Notes under the pieces: generated by a model | The model's input: the letters and a program-made list of their open reading frames with translations, nothing else | The model's database searches: none | Told to the model about the DNA's origin: nothing | Shown here: in pieces, positions 15,588-23,650 of the stretch | How the letters are laid out: every line of letters starts with the position of its first letter | How positions within the stretch are numbered: the stretch's first letter is position 1 | Position numbers and translations under genes: made by a program | From: JAYWIG01 sp043789035 | Lineage (GTDB): Bacteria; Pseudomonadota; Gammaproteobacteria; Burkholderiales; Burkholderiaceae_E | Assembly: GCA_043789035.1 (NCBI GenBank) | Contig: JAYWIG010000337.1 | Span: 1-25,215, forward strand | DNA: 25,215 nucleotides | Reading direction: 5' to 3'

Positions 15588-17192
15588 TTAATTCTTCTTA
15601 ATGTTCCAGTACATCTGGCCACCAATCAAAAAGCCCGTAATATTCTTTCGTGCCGCATTCGGATTAATGTACTGGCCTAAGTGCACATGGCTGGCGGTTT
15701 CGATAGCCCGCAATTGAATTTGCTCAGCAATCTTCTTCTTTTCAGCATCAGTACTAGCACGGGTGAATTTACCCTTGAGCTCTTCAATTTGCGCATCATC
15801 CTGCCAGCCAAACCAACCCTTATCACCTTGAGCATTCATCATCGCCATAGTGATCGGATTACGAATATCGTCAGCCGCCCATGCTGTCATGAAAGCATTC
15901 CAGCCACCGGCACTTGGCAAATCTTTCTTGGCACGGCGAGCCACCAAGGTACCCCAGTCCATAGTCTGCATATCAACTTTGAAACCAGCTTGCTCAAGTT
16001 GCTGCTTAGCTACCAAAGGAATCTTAGCAATCGCAGCTAAGTCGGTCGGACGCATTAAGACGACTGGCTCACCTTTATAACCCGCTTCTTCGAGCATCTT
16101 CTTGGCTTTTACTGGGTCAGCAGAGCCGGTGTAGCTTCCCACATTATCAGACGCTAAGGGTGTGCCGCAAGGGTAGATACTCTTGCAATAGCTATACATA
16201 CCAGGCGTACCGACCTGGGTTTTCAAGAAAGCCTCTTGACCCATTGCGGTCATTGCGGCTTTGCGAATACGCACATCATTAAACGGTGGATGCAAATGAT
16301 TGAAGCGAAATATGTATTGGGCACCTGCTGGGATAACGTCGTTAAGAGCAATGTCCGGCTTAGATTTCAAGGTAGAGTACTGTTCGAAAGCCGGCTGCTC
16401 GATGATGTCAACTTCACCGGCCAACAAGGCATTTAATTGCGTTTGCGGATCACGAATTAACACCCACTCCACGCGGTCAACATAAACATTTTTGCCGCCC
16501 GTAAAACCACTCGGGGCTTCAGCGCGTGGTTTGTACTTCTCATTTTTTAAGTACACCACCCGCTCGCCCGGTTTAAATTCAGCCGGTACAAACTTGTAGG
16601 GGCCTGAACCTATGTGCTCTTTAATTTGTTCAGTGCCCGGTGTGTCGGCGATTCGCTTAGGCATGATGAAAGGCACGTTCGATGACGGCTTACCAAGAGC
16701 TTCTAACATCAAACCGAAAGGCTCCTTCAAGGTAATCTTGAAGGTCGACGCGTTAACCGCATCCATCGAATCAACGAATTTCAAGAATTGCCCACCCATT
16801 GTGTCGCGGCTGCCCCAGCGTTTGAGTGACGCGATGACGTCATCAGCCGTCACTGGTTTGCCATCATGAAACTCTAAACCATCACGCAACGTCATTGTCC
16901 AGACTTTATTGTCTTTGCTCACTTCATACTTGCCCACCATCTGCGGTTTGACGACTCCCTTCTCGTCAGTACCGAAAAGCGTGTCGTAAATCATATAAGC
17001 GTGGTTACGAGTAATGTAGGCCGTGGTCCAAATTGGATCAAGAATTGCCAAGTTGGCATGTGGCACGAGTTTCAGGGTTTTGCCTTGCGCAGCCGCTTCG
17101 CCCGCAGGTAACGTCGTAAGGGTGATCGTCGCAATAACACCCGCCAAGGCAGCAACAATTTTGTTGCGTCGCGGCATATTGAAAGAAACCAT
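15588..17192 (-). CDS. Peptide ABC transporter substrate-binding protein
   Basis: A family 5 (DppA/OppA type) extracellular solute-binding protein of 534 residues from the ATG at 17192. That start is preferred over a TTG at 17207 because GGGGAG lies about 8 nt before it. A signal peptide with a hydrophobic core ends in GEAAAQG, giving a periplasmic product. Family features include HANLAILDPIWTTAY after the signal, YDTLFG, WTMTLRDGLEFHDGKPVTADDV and GSGPYKF. It delivers the substrate to the permeases encoded just downstream. The ligand cannot be read from the sequence; the family binds peptides, opines, glutathione and some other compounds. Confidence 0.92.
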   Translation of the reverse strand: MVSFNMPRRNKIVAALAGVIATITLTTLPAGEAAAQGKTLKLVPHANLAILDPIWTTAYITRNHAYMIYDTLFGTDEKGVVKPQMVGKYEVSKDNKVWTMTLRDGLEFHDGKPVTADDVIASLKRWGSRDTMGGQFLKFVDSMDAVNASTFKITLKEPFGLMLEALGKPSSNVPFIMPKRIADTPGTEQIKEHIGSGPYKFVPAEFKPGERVVYLKNEKYKPRAEAPSGFTGGKNVYVDRVEWVLIRDPQTQLNALLAGEVDIIEQPAFEQYSTLKSKPDIALNDVIPAGAQYIFRFNHLHPPFNDVRIRKAAMTAMGQEAFLKTQVGTPGMYSYCKSIYPCGTPLASDNVGSYTGSADPVKAKKMLEEAGYKGEPVVLMRPTDLAAIAKIPLVAKQQLEQAGFKVDMQTMDWGTLVARRAKKDLPSAGGWNAFMTAWAADDIRNPITMAMMNAQGDKGWFGWQDDAQIEELKGKFTRASTDAEKKKIAEQIQLRAIETASHVHLGQYINPNAARKNITGFLIGGQMYWNIKKN

Positions 17193-17234
17193 CAGTAATC
17201 TCCCCAAAGATAATAATTTACAAAGAACTTTTTT

Positions 17235-17250
17235 CTAACCCTAAGGTTAG
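17235..17250. promoter_or_regulatory. Small dyad upstream of the binding-protein gene
   Basis: CTAACC (17235-17240) and GGTTAG (17245-17250) form a perfect 6-bp dyad with a 4-base loop, 43-58 bp upstream of the binding-protein start. On the minus strand the dyad is followed by an A-run, not a T-run, so it is not a standard terminator. It could be an operator for the transporter operon. The call is tentative. Confidence 0.3.
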
Positions 17251-17310
17251 CCTAAAACGAGCCATCACAGAAATTCGCTGACTTGGCAACTAGGCTATGC
17301 CTTTAGCAAC

Positions 17311-18048
17311 CTAACCCACGGAGCAATAGCCACCGTCGACCAACATCACGGTTCCGGTCATATAACGCGCCGCATCGGAGCATAGAAACAAAACTGGATC
17401 TGCAATTTCGCTTGTGTCAGCCCAACGCCCCATCGGTGTGCGAGACATAATTTGCGCGTTCCTCTCCGGATTTTCCCGCGCACCTTTTGAGAGCTCGGTG
17501 GTGACCCAACCTGGGGCAATCGCGTTTACTCGAATGCCTTCAGCCGCATAAGCGCAGGCTAGCGACATAGTGAGGTTGCGCACAGCGCCCTTCGAGGCTG
17601 AGTAAGCGGGTTGCTTGGGGCCACCAAAAAAGCTCATGACCGAGGCAATAAAAATGATGTTGCCCTTGGCTGCAGAAAGCTTGGCTCTCGCGGCGGCCGA
17701 CATGCGCATGCCACCGGTTAAATTCACGTCAATGACGTGCGCGAACGCATCGGGTTCGTGTTCTGCATCGCGCTTAATGAGGCCAGCGCTATTGACCAAT
17801 ACATCGATCGAGGGAAGGCTTCCTACCATTTTCAGCACGGCTGTGCCATCAGTCACGTCTAACTGACGAATATCCATGCCCGCAAATTCTGGGTTCGCTT
17901 TTGCAGCAGCTATTTCTTGATCAGTAACGCCGCAGGCCACAATGTTTGCGCCTGACGCTTTAAAGGCTTTGGCAATCGCACCACCAATACCAGAGGTGCC
18001 ACCAGTGACCAAAATAGTTTTGCCCGTGAAATCGAACTTAAAATTCAT
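17311..18048 (-). CDS. Short-chain dehydrogenase/reductase
   Basis: A 245-residue classical SDR. It has the cofactor motif TGGTSGIG (15-22), NSAG (86-89), catalytic Ser136 in IASVMSF, Tyr149-x3-Lys153 in YSASK, and the PGWVTTE loop. It should oxidise an alcohol or reduce a ketone with NAD(P). There is no clear acidic residue at the end of the second strand (NIVACGVTD), so the cofactor preference is uncertain. AAGG about 8 nt before the ATG serves as ribosome binding site. It lies upstream of the importer operon on the same strand, with a 118-bp gap, and diverges from the oxygenase genes with only about 50 bp between starts. That placement suggests a step in the same pathway. Confidence 0.9.
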   Translation of the reverse strand: MNFKFDFTGKTILVTGGTSGIGGAIAKAFKASGANIVACGVTDQEIAAAKANPEFAGMDIRQLDVTDGTAVLKMVGSLPSIDVLVNSAGLIKRDAEHEPDAFAHVIDVNLTGGMRMSAAARAKLSAAKGNIIFIASVMSFFGGPKQPAYSASKGAVRNLTMSLACAYAAEGIRVNAIAPGWVTTELSKGARENPERNAQIMSRTPMGRWADTSEIADPVLFLCSDAARYMTGTVMLVDGGYCSVG

Positions 18049-18101
18049 AATACTTGCCTTGTTGATTCAAAATAGAACACTTCTTGCTTGTGATTTTAAG
18101 T

Positions 18102-19061
18102 ATGACTGACGAAAAGCGAAAAAGCACCATTCCTGTGATCGATTTAAGTTCGACTAACCATGCCGCGTTAATCGATCAGATAGGTGCAGCCTGTCGTGAG
18201 TTTGGATTTTTTGGGGTAATAAACCACGGAATTGCTCCAGAAGTGATCACTCAGGCTTTTAAAGCTTCGAAAATGTTTTTCGATTTACCGCAAGAAAACA
18301 AACTTTCACTACACATCAATAAATCACCCACCCACAGAGGTTTCGACCCGATTGGTTGGCAATCGCTTGATTTAAGCAAAGAAGGCGATGTGCAGGCTGC
18401 TGACTTAAAAGAAAGTTTTTATATCGGCACCGAAGCACAAGCCAACGCGAACCCGCCCGTACCTAACCACGGCCCCAATCAATGGCCGCCAACTAGTTGG
18501 GTATCAGGCTTTGAGCAACATATTAATAACTACCGCGTTCAGGCCAAGCAACTTGCCTATCGCCTAATAGGCCTGATTGCACAGTCACTCGGCATGCAAA
18601 GCGATGCCCTAAATGCTTATGCGCGCTACCCCACCTGCACAACCCGTTTGCTGCACTACCCGCCTCAACCGGCAAGCAATACAGAACAAATTGGCAGCGG
18701 CGAACATACCGATTGGGGCGCGGTAACCGTGCTAACCCAAGACGATGCGGGCGGCCTAGAAGTTCGCCTTGCCGATGGCAGCTGGGTTGACGTAACTCCT
18801 CAAGAAGGCATGCTGGTCATCAACACCGGCGATTTAATGCAGCGCTGGACGAACGACATTTACCGCTCAAGCTGGCATCGTGTTATTAACAAGCACGCTG
18901 GCCGAGCGCGTTATTCGATTGCTTACTTTTTCGATCTCGATCACTTCGCTGAAATTAAAACCCTCCCCGCATGTATCGACGCAGAACATCCTGCAAAATA
19001 CCTACCTATCACCGCTGGCGATCACATTCTTGACATGTATCGCCGCACAACCTTGAGTTAA
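18102..19061 (+). CDS. 2OG-Fe(II) oxygenase, isopenicillin N synthase family
   Basis: A 319-residue non-haem iron oxygenase, counted from the ATG at 18102. An upstream TTG at 18084 is in frame but has no support. The N-terminal DIOX_N part has PVIDLSS and FGFFGVINHGI. The C-terminal jelly roll has the iron ligands His202 and Asp204 in GEHTDWGAVTVL and His259 in SSWHRV, and the 2-oxoglutarate clamp RxS (Arg270, Ser272) in RARYSIAYF. It should couple 2-oxoglutarate decarboxylation to hydroxylation or another oxidation of a small molecule. The substrate is unknown. It is the first of three oxygenase genes; the next starts 4 bp after its stop. Confidence 0.88.
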   Translation: MTDEKRKSTIPVIDLSSTNHAALIDQIGAACREFGFFGVINHGIAPEVITQAFKASKMFFDLPQENKLSLHINKSPTHRGFDPIGWQSLDLSKEGDVQAADLKESFYIGTEAQANANPPVPNHGPNQWPPTSWVSGFEQHINNYRVQAKQLAYRLIGLIAQSLGMQSDALNAYARYPTCTTRLLHYPPQPASNTEQIGSGEHTDWGAVTVLTQDDAGGLEVRLADGSWVDVTPQEGMLVINTGDLMQRWTNDIYRSSWHRVINKHAGRARYSIAYFFDLDHFAEIKTLPACIDAEHPAKYLPITAGDHILDMYRRTTLS

Positions 19062-19065
19062 CACC

Positions 19066-20085
19066 ATGCTTACTGCTCAACAAAAAATATTCCGTAAATA
19101 CTGGTATGCCATCATGCCGCTTACCGATTTGAAAGATGGCCCAAAGCCGTTCAAATTGCTAGACGAAAACATCGTCTTGTTTTTAGACGGCCAAGGCAAA
19201 CCGGCGGCACTAAAAGACCGGTGCTGCCATCGCACCGCCAAGCTCTCTAAAGGTTATTGCGAGAACGGTAATTTAGTCTGCGGCTACCACGGCTGGACAT
19301 ACAACCGAACCGGAAAAGTGGTGCGCATCCAGCAATACGACGCAAATCGCGAGATACCTGAAGGTTATTGCACACCGGCCTACCATGCACAAGCAAAGTA
19401 CGGCTACGCTTGGGTGGCACTCGAAGAACCGTTGCTGCCTATTCCCGAGTTGCCAGAATTCGACAATCCAAAGTACAGAACCATTTTGCAGTTTTATGAA
19501 AAGTGGGCCACTAGCCCATTACGCGCGTTAGAGAACTCGTTTGATAACTCGCACTTTAGCTTTGTGCATAAAAACACCTTTGGCGTGGCCGCGCAACCAA
19601 AACCTAGCAAATACGAGTTAGTTGAAACGGATTGGGGGTTTTACGCTGAAACGATCATTGATGCCGCCAACCCTGAAAAATTTCACCAAATAAGCGGCAG
19701 TAAAGAAGATATTACTCAACGCCATATGCGTAACGCTTGGTATATGCCGTTTTCAAGGCGTTTGGATATTGAATACCCGAGCGGCATTCGACACATTATT
19801 ATCAACTGCTTTACTCCGATCGATGACGGCAACATACAACTTGTTCAATGGCTGTTCAGAAACGATACAGAAGAAGATTGCCCAGCTCAATTGCTCATTG
19901 ACTTTGACTATGTCATTACGCGGGAGGATCAAGACATTTTGGAATCGACAGATCCAGATAGCGTCGTTGATTTACGCCGCAGAGGTGTCGAGTATTCAAT
20001 GGATAGTGATAGACCCGGCATAATGATGCGTAAACGATTGATGGCGCTGCTAGCTGAACATGGTGAGCAGGAAATACACGGATAA
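19066..20085 (+). CDS. Rieske non-haem iron oxygenase, alpha subunit type
   Basis: A 339-residue Rieske oxygenase. The [2Fe-2S] cluster ligands are Cys53-x-His55 and Cys72-x2-His75 (CGYHGW). The mononuclear iron site is Asp160-x2-His163-x4-His168 in ENSFDNSHFSFVH, with a later carboxylate probably in the REDQD segment. The length and layout fit single-component-terminal-oxygenase families that hydroxylate or demethylate small molecules. Electrons must come from a reductase and possibly a ferredoxin, and no such gene is in the window. It sits 4 bp after the 2OG oxygenase and 3 bp before the third oxygenase, so the three are probably one operon. Confidence 0.9.
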   Translation: MLTAQQKIFRKYWYAIMPLTDLKDGPKPFKLLDENIVLFLDGQGKPAALKDRCCHRTAKLSKGYCENGNLVCGYHGWTYNRTGKVVRIQQYDANREIPEGYCTPAYHAQAKYGYAWVALEEPLLPIPELPEFDNPKYRTILQFYEKWATSPLRALENSFDNSHFSFVHKNTFGVAAQPKPSKYELVETDWGFYAETIIDAANPEKFHQISGSKEDITQRHMRNAWYMPFSRRLDIEYPSGIRHIIINCFTPIDDGNIQLVQWLFRNDTEEDCPAQLLIDFDYVITREDQDILESTDPDSVVDLRRRGVEYSMDSDRPGIMMRKRLMALLAEHGEQEIHG

Positions 20086-20088
20086 ACA

Positions 20089-20820
20089 TTGCAACTATTA
20101 CCGCCTTACACGCACCCCAAAACCATTTCTTCTGCCCTTGCCCAACAAGGTTTTGCTATACTGCCCGCGGCCGATGTCGCAGCTTTGAGCGGAAGCACCG
20201 GTTCAGCCTTAGAAGCACTTAGGCCAAGCTGGAACCAGCTCGCCATTGATACCTATTTAAAAGATGGCGGCAAGTACCGAAAACGTCGGCACGCCAGCTA
20301 CGTTATCGACGGTATTACCGGCGTAATCACCCAGGCACCACATCGCCCGCACTGGCAACCAGTGGAATATAACGCCCTTCACGGTGGCATGCAGCGATGG
20401 TTTGAACCTGTTGAAGCATCAACCCAAACGCCAGCGTGGAATGGGCTGCTGCTGTGGACGGCGGAGTTAGCCTACCAACTACGCGGCAAGCAAACTTGGT
20501 TTGCAGAGGCACATCAATTTCGTATTGATACCGAAGGTGGCATTGGTCGCCCAACACCCGAAGGTGCGCATCGCGATGGGGTCGATTTAGTGGCTGTGTT
20601 CCTCGTGGCTCGCGAAGGGGTAAAAGGCGGCGAAACTCGTGTGTTCGATGCCGATGGGCCGAACGGCGTACGCTTTACTCTCACTGAACCTTGGAGTGTA
20701 TTGCTGCTCGATGATGCAAAAGTTGTTCATGAAACAACGCCGATTCAACCGACATCGGTTAATGCGTTTAGGGATACGCTGGTGATTACGCTCAGAGCGG
20801 GTGGATTCCAAAGCGCTTAG
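20089..20820 (+). CDS. 2OG-Fe dioxygenase, amino-acid hydroxylase-like
   Basis: A 243-residue member of the 2OG-Fe dioxygenase family (DUF2257), which includes the Bacillus L-isoleucine 4-hydroxylase. Iron ligands are visible as His161-x-Asp163 in PEGAHRDGVD and His214 in VVHETTPI, with Arg228 in AFRDT as the likely 2-oxoglutarate ligand. Further family features are GGETRVFD and the final LVITLRAGG. It probably hydroxylates a free amino acid or a similar compound; the exact substrate is inference. The start is TTG at 20089, 3 bp after the Rieske gene stop, with GGA upstream; no ATG nearby keeps the N-terminus intact. It is the last gene of the operon and converges on the vapC remnant. Confidence 0.83.
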   Translation: MQLLPPYTHPKTISSALAQQGFAILPAADVAALSGSTGSALEALRPSWNQLAIDTYLKDGGKYRKRRHASYVIDGITGVITQAPHRPHWQPVEYNALHGGMQRWFEPVEASTQTPAWNGLLLWTAELAYQLRGKQTWFAEAHQFRIDTEGGIGRPTPEGAHRDGVDLVAVFLVAREGVKGGETRVFDADGPNGVRFTLTEPWSVLLLDDAKVVHETTPIQPTSVNAFRDTLVITLRAGGFQSA

Positions 20821-20826
20821 CATGGA

Positions 20827-21132
20827 CTAGACTTTAGGCCTCGTAAACACAAGCTTCAAATCAAGCCTCTCAGAATTTATCGCGAGTACCCCATCAAATG
20901 TCGCAAGCGAATTCGCTTTTAAAGCCACAGCACAGGCCAAATGTAGTGAATCACCGGAACGTAATTTAGATTCTGAATCGAGCGCCAATAAAGCGGCCTT
21001 GTGAAATATATCCGCCTCAACTGAAACGAGTTGCAATTCATTCCTACATTGCGCCTCGAACCTTAACCACGCAGCCGCGGACTGATCTGCATTGATTTGG
21101 CCAGTGTGTAACTTTATGCCATCAACAGCTAC
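20827..21132 (-). pseudogene. VapC-type PIN toxin remnant, N-terminus deleted
   Basis: The frame carries the C-terminal half of a PIN-domain RNase toxin: IKLHTGQINADQSAAAWLRF, then LRSGDSLHLACAVA (the third acidic patch) and LATFDGVLA. The first 45 or so residues of VapC, starting with the LDTS strand and the next acidic residue of the active site, are absent. In intact loci a VapC start overlaps the end of vapB; here the vapB frame ends directly in front of the IKLHTGQI segment. An ATG at 21189 opens the frame upstream, but those residues come from out-of-frame vapB sequence. A deletion that removed the toxin's catalytic half explains this best. Confidence 0.7.
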
Positions 21133-21367
21133 CGCCTCTACGTAGCTCCTCGATAACCGAGCTTCCCTCTTGCATCTGTTGCCTAGCAAGCATCATCTCT
21201 TTGCTAAAAGCAGCTCTATCCCAATTTTTAGGTTGTAGACAAATGCCGCCATCCGCAGTCAGCGATGCTTGGATAATGTCCCCCTCAGAAAAGCCAGCGC
21301 CACGGGCCATTTCCGCTGGTATACGCACAGCCAAACTGTTGCCCCACTTAGTGATTTTTACCTGCAT
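21122..21367 (-). CDS. VapB-type AbrB-fold antitoxin
   Basis: An 81-residue protein with an N-terminal swapped-hairpin AbrB DNA-binding domain, seen as KITKWGNSLAVRIPAEMARG followed by GDIIQASL. The C-terminal tail (about 50-81) should neutralise a PIN toxin and includes the IEELRRG ending typical of this group. The last residues before the stop lie at the deletion junction with the toxin remnant. With the toxin broken, it is probably an orphan antitoxin that can still repress its own promoter. A good promoter lies upstream at 21400-21428. Confidence 0.8.
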   Translation of the reverse strand: MQVKITKWGNSLAVRIPAEMARGAGFSEGDIIQASLTADGGICLQPKNWDRAAFSKEMMLARQQMQEGSSVIEELRRGGSC

Positions 21368-21399
21368 AACGCCCGACGTAAATACTTTTATGAAGCTGA

Positions 21400-21428
21400 A
21401 CTGTAAACCTCGACATTTAGATCGTCAA
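21400..21428 (-). promoter_or_regulatory. Sigma-70 type promoter of vapB
   Basis: On the minus strand TTGACG (21428-21423) is followed after exactly 17 bp by TACAGT (21405-21400). These match the sigma-70 consensus at 5 of 6 and 4 of 6 positions. A transcript would start near 21393, about 25 bp before the vapB ATG. Confidence 0.55.
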
Positions 21429-21455
21429 TAATAACGACCAGCGCCACCGAATTTC

Positions 21456-22979
21456 ATGATGAACCAATCCCACCCAACTGCACGACGACTAAATCGCCAA
21501 CACCACTTCTACGTAGGCCCAACCAACTCAGGTAAAACCTTTCAGGCGATTAAGGCTCTGGTTGCAGCACCTTCTGGCATCTACTTAGCGCCGCTGCGTT
21601 TGCTGGCGATGGAAATTCGCGACAAGCTCTCGCAAGCCGGTGTGCCTTGCAATCTCGTCACCGGCGAAGAGCGCGACATCATTGAAGGCGCGCACCATAC
21701 CGCATCGACCATCGAAATGATGAACCCTTCCATCGAAGTGGATGTCGCGGTGATCGATGAAATTCAAATGTTGCAAGACCCTGATCGGGGTAGCGCGTGG
21801 ACGGCAGCACTCGTCGGTGCACCAGCACGGGAGGTTTACATCTGTGGTTCGAACGCGGTCACGCAGCTTTGTATTCGGGCCATCGAATCGTTGAACGAGA
21901 CATTCGATATCACCACATGCGAACGAATGACACCGCTTGTACTTGAAAGTGATAGCGTGTGTGGTTCGATCTACAGCAAATTGAAAGTACGTGATCAGCT
22001 CCAAAAAGGCGATGCTGTGATTGCGTTTAGCCGCAAAGATGTGCTCACTTTAAGTGCACGATTTCGGCAATGGGGTTTCTCGGTAGCGAGTATTTACGGG
22101 GCCTTATCACCTGAAGTACGTCGGCATGAATCGGCAAGATTCTCTGATGGGCGTGCCGATATTTTAGTGGCAACTGATGCAATCGGCATGGGATTGAATC
22201 TACCGATTCGTCGAGTGATTTTCGCTAACACTTCGAAATTCGATGGCACAGGAAATCGGTTACTGAATGCGACGGAAGTTCGACAAATTGCGGGCAGAGC
22301 TGGGCGCTACGGCATTCATGAAACAGGTTATGTGAACGTGCTTGAAGATCACGAGCGCTTTCATATCGAACGCATGCTGAATAGCAACGATACGTCGCAT
22401 TTGAAGCAGCTACCGGTGAGAGTAGGTGTTGATGCGGTGTTAGATGCAGCAAAGCATTTAAGAACAAACAATTTAATGACCTGCTTAGAATTTCTTGGCG
22501 AACAACGCACCGACCCCGGCAACTTGTTTGGTACCGCCGGTGTTAAAGCGCAGCTATCGCAAGCGATGTTGGTGGATTTGCATGCGCCAACTTTATCGCT
22601 ACAAGACAAGTACACCTTTGCCTGTGCACCCACTTCGGTAGACACACATTTCGAGAGTGAATACTTTTTGCAGTGCCTAAAAAACGTTGCTCGCAGCACT
22701 ACCCAACCACTGCCCTTCAATCCGATATGGCTGGTTCCCAGCGATAGCAAACGCCACAACGCGAGGCATCTGGAAGATGCTGAAACGCTAAGCCAAAACT
22801 TGAGTTTATATGCTTGGCTTAGCCATCAATTTCCAAAAGTATTTGTCGAAGGCGCTTTGGTCAAACCCATGCGCGCAAGATTGAGCGACTACATCACCCA
22901 AGCGCTATTAACCCAGGCGGGTTATCTCGAAACTACCCGCGAAGTGAAATCGCCGCCGGTGTGGCGGAAACGGCGATAA
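21456..22979 (+). CDS. SUV3-like superfamily 2 RNA helicase
   Basis: A 507-residue helicase similar to eukaryotic mitochondrial SUV3. Motif I is GPTNSGKT (21-28), motif Ia is APLRLLAME (45-53), and motif II is DEIQ (101-104), the Suv3-specific form of the DEAD box. Motif V includes ATDAIGMGLN and motif VI QIAGRAGRYG. The region after the helicase core resembles the SUV3 C-terminal domain, ending in a basic tail. SUV3 unwinds structured RNA for exonucleases such as PNPase; the bacterial homologues are less well studied, and an RNA decay role here is inference. The gene stands alone, diverging from vapB and followed by the mazEF-type pair. ATGATG gives two possible starts. Confidence 0.88.
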   Translation: MMNQSHPTARRLNRQHHFYVGPTNSGKTFQAIKALVAAPSGIYLAPLRLLAMEIRDKLSQAGVPCNLVTGEERDIIEGAHHTASTIEMMNPSIEVDVAVIDEIQMLQDPDRGSAWTAALVGAPAREVYICGSNAVTQLCIRAIESLNETFDITTCERMTPLVLESDSVCGSIYSKLKVRDQLQKGDAVIAFSRKDVLTLSARFRQWGFSVASIYGALSPEVRRHESARFSDGRADILVATDAIGMGLNLPIRRVIFANTSKFDGTGNRLLNATEVRQIAGRAGRYGIHETGYVNVLEDHERFHIERMLNSNDTSHLKQLPVRVGVDAVLDAAKHLRTNNLMTCLEFLGEQRTDPGNLFGTAGVKAQLSQAMLVDLHAPTLSLQDKYTFACAPTSVDTHFESEYFLQCLKNVARSTTQPLPFNPIWLVPSDSKRHNARHLEDAETLSQNLSLYAWLSHQFPKVFVEGALVKPMRARLSDYITQALLTQAGYLETTREVKSPPVWRKRR

Positions 22980-23012
22980 GTTTGTAAGAACAGACTGTTG
23001 GTGGCTTCTGGT

Positions 23013-23051
23013 TTGCATTTGGGCAACACATTAGTTATACTTTTATATAAC
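23013..23051 (+). promoter_or_regulatory. Promoter with overlapping dyad, antitoxin-toxin operon
   Basis: TTGCAT (23013-23018) and TATACT (23036-23041) are spaced by 17 bp and form a plausible sigma-70 promoter. The -10 box lies in a dyad, GTTATA (23034-23039) and TATAAC (23046-23051). This is a likely operator for self-repression by the antitoxin encoded 19 bp downstream, as is usual for such modules. Confidence 0.5.
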
Positions 23052-23069
23052 CAAACAAAAGGTAAATCT

Positions 23070-23327
23070 ATGCACACTACCAATTTACGCCGCGTCGGCG
23101 GTTCGGTCATGCTGGCAGTGCCTCCTGCGTTTCTGGATCAGTTACAACTCGAAGCAGGAGCCACAGTTGGGGTCACAGTCTCTGATGGACAATTGGTGAT
23201 TCATCCGAAAGTAAAACCACGTTATACGCTCGCAGAGCTGCTAGCAGCCTCGGATTACTCTGAGCCACAGCCCTCGGAGGAGCGTGAATGGGTCGATGCA
23301 CCTAGCGTAGGCGGGGAACTCATTTGA
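23070..23327 (+). CDS. MazE/PemI-type antitoxin
   Basis: An 85-residue AbrB-fold antitoxin starting at ATG 23070. This start has AAAGGT about 8 nt upstream; a longer frame from GTG 22998 would read through the promoter dyad and is rejected. The N-terminal part (LRRVGGSVMLAVPPAFLDQL) is the DNA-binding fold, followed by GATVGVTV. The acidic tail (residues 46-85) should wrap around the toxin. Its stop overlaps the TTG start of the toxin gene, so the pair is translationally coupled. Confidence 0.88.
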   Translation: MHTTNLRRVGGSVMLAVPPAFLDQLQLEAGATVGVTVSDGQLVIHPKVKPRYTLAELLAASDYSEPQPSEEREWVDAPSVGGELI

Positions 23328-23650
23328 AACAAGGTGATATCTACCTTGTCTTACTTGATCCGACCGAGGGAAGCGAGCAGCGGGGAAGTCGGCCAGTGCT
23401 TATCGTCTCTGCGACAGACTTCAATATTGCAACCAAATTGCCCGTAATTTGCCCGATCACCAGCGGCGGAGAGTTTGCTCGACGGATCGGGTTTGCAGTA
23501 CCGCTCTCGGGCGTCAAGACTGTGGGAGTTGTCCGTTGCGATCAGCCCAGAGTGCTTGACCTTGTTTCGCGCAATGGCAGAAAAGTCGATACCTTGCCAG
23601 AGTCGATCCTTGACGAAGTATTGGCCAAACTAGCCCCGATCTTTAGTTGA
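23324..23650 (+). CDS. MazF/PemK-family endoribonuclease toxin
   Basis: A 108-residue toxin of the MazF/PemK family, which cuts mRNA at short sequence motifs. Family features are GDIYLVLLDPTEGSEQRG near the N-terminus with the catalytic Arg20, RPVLIVS, PITSGG with Thr46, and the TVGVVRCDQPRVLDL segment. It looks intact and full length. The start is TTG at 23324, overlapping the antitoxin stop by 4 bp; the weak start would keep toxin output below antitoxin output. Its 3' end overlaps the convergent hflX gene by 8 bp. Confidence 0.9.
   Translation: MKQGDIYLVLLDPTEGSEQRGSRPVLIVSATDFNIATKLPVICPITSGGEFARRIGFAVPLSGVKTVGVVRCDQPRVLDLVSRNGRKVDTLPESILDEVLAKLAPIFS

Noticed and set aside
17193..17207. 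TTG start of the substrate-binding protein at 17207
   Set aside because: It would place the GGGGAG ribosome binding site inside the gene; ATG 17192 is well placed behind it.
17231..17250. Hairpin CTAACC-loop-GGTTAG next to a T-run as a terminator of the SDR gene
   Set aside because: The T-run precedes the hairpin on the plus strand and becomes an A-run after it on the minus strand, so the order is wrong for an intrinsic terminator.
22998..23069. 24-residue N-terminal extension of the MazE-type antitoxin from GTG 22998
   Set aside because: It runs through the likely promoter and dyad; ATG 23070 has a good ribosome binding site and the usual protein start.
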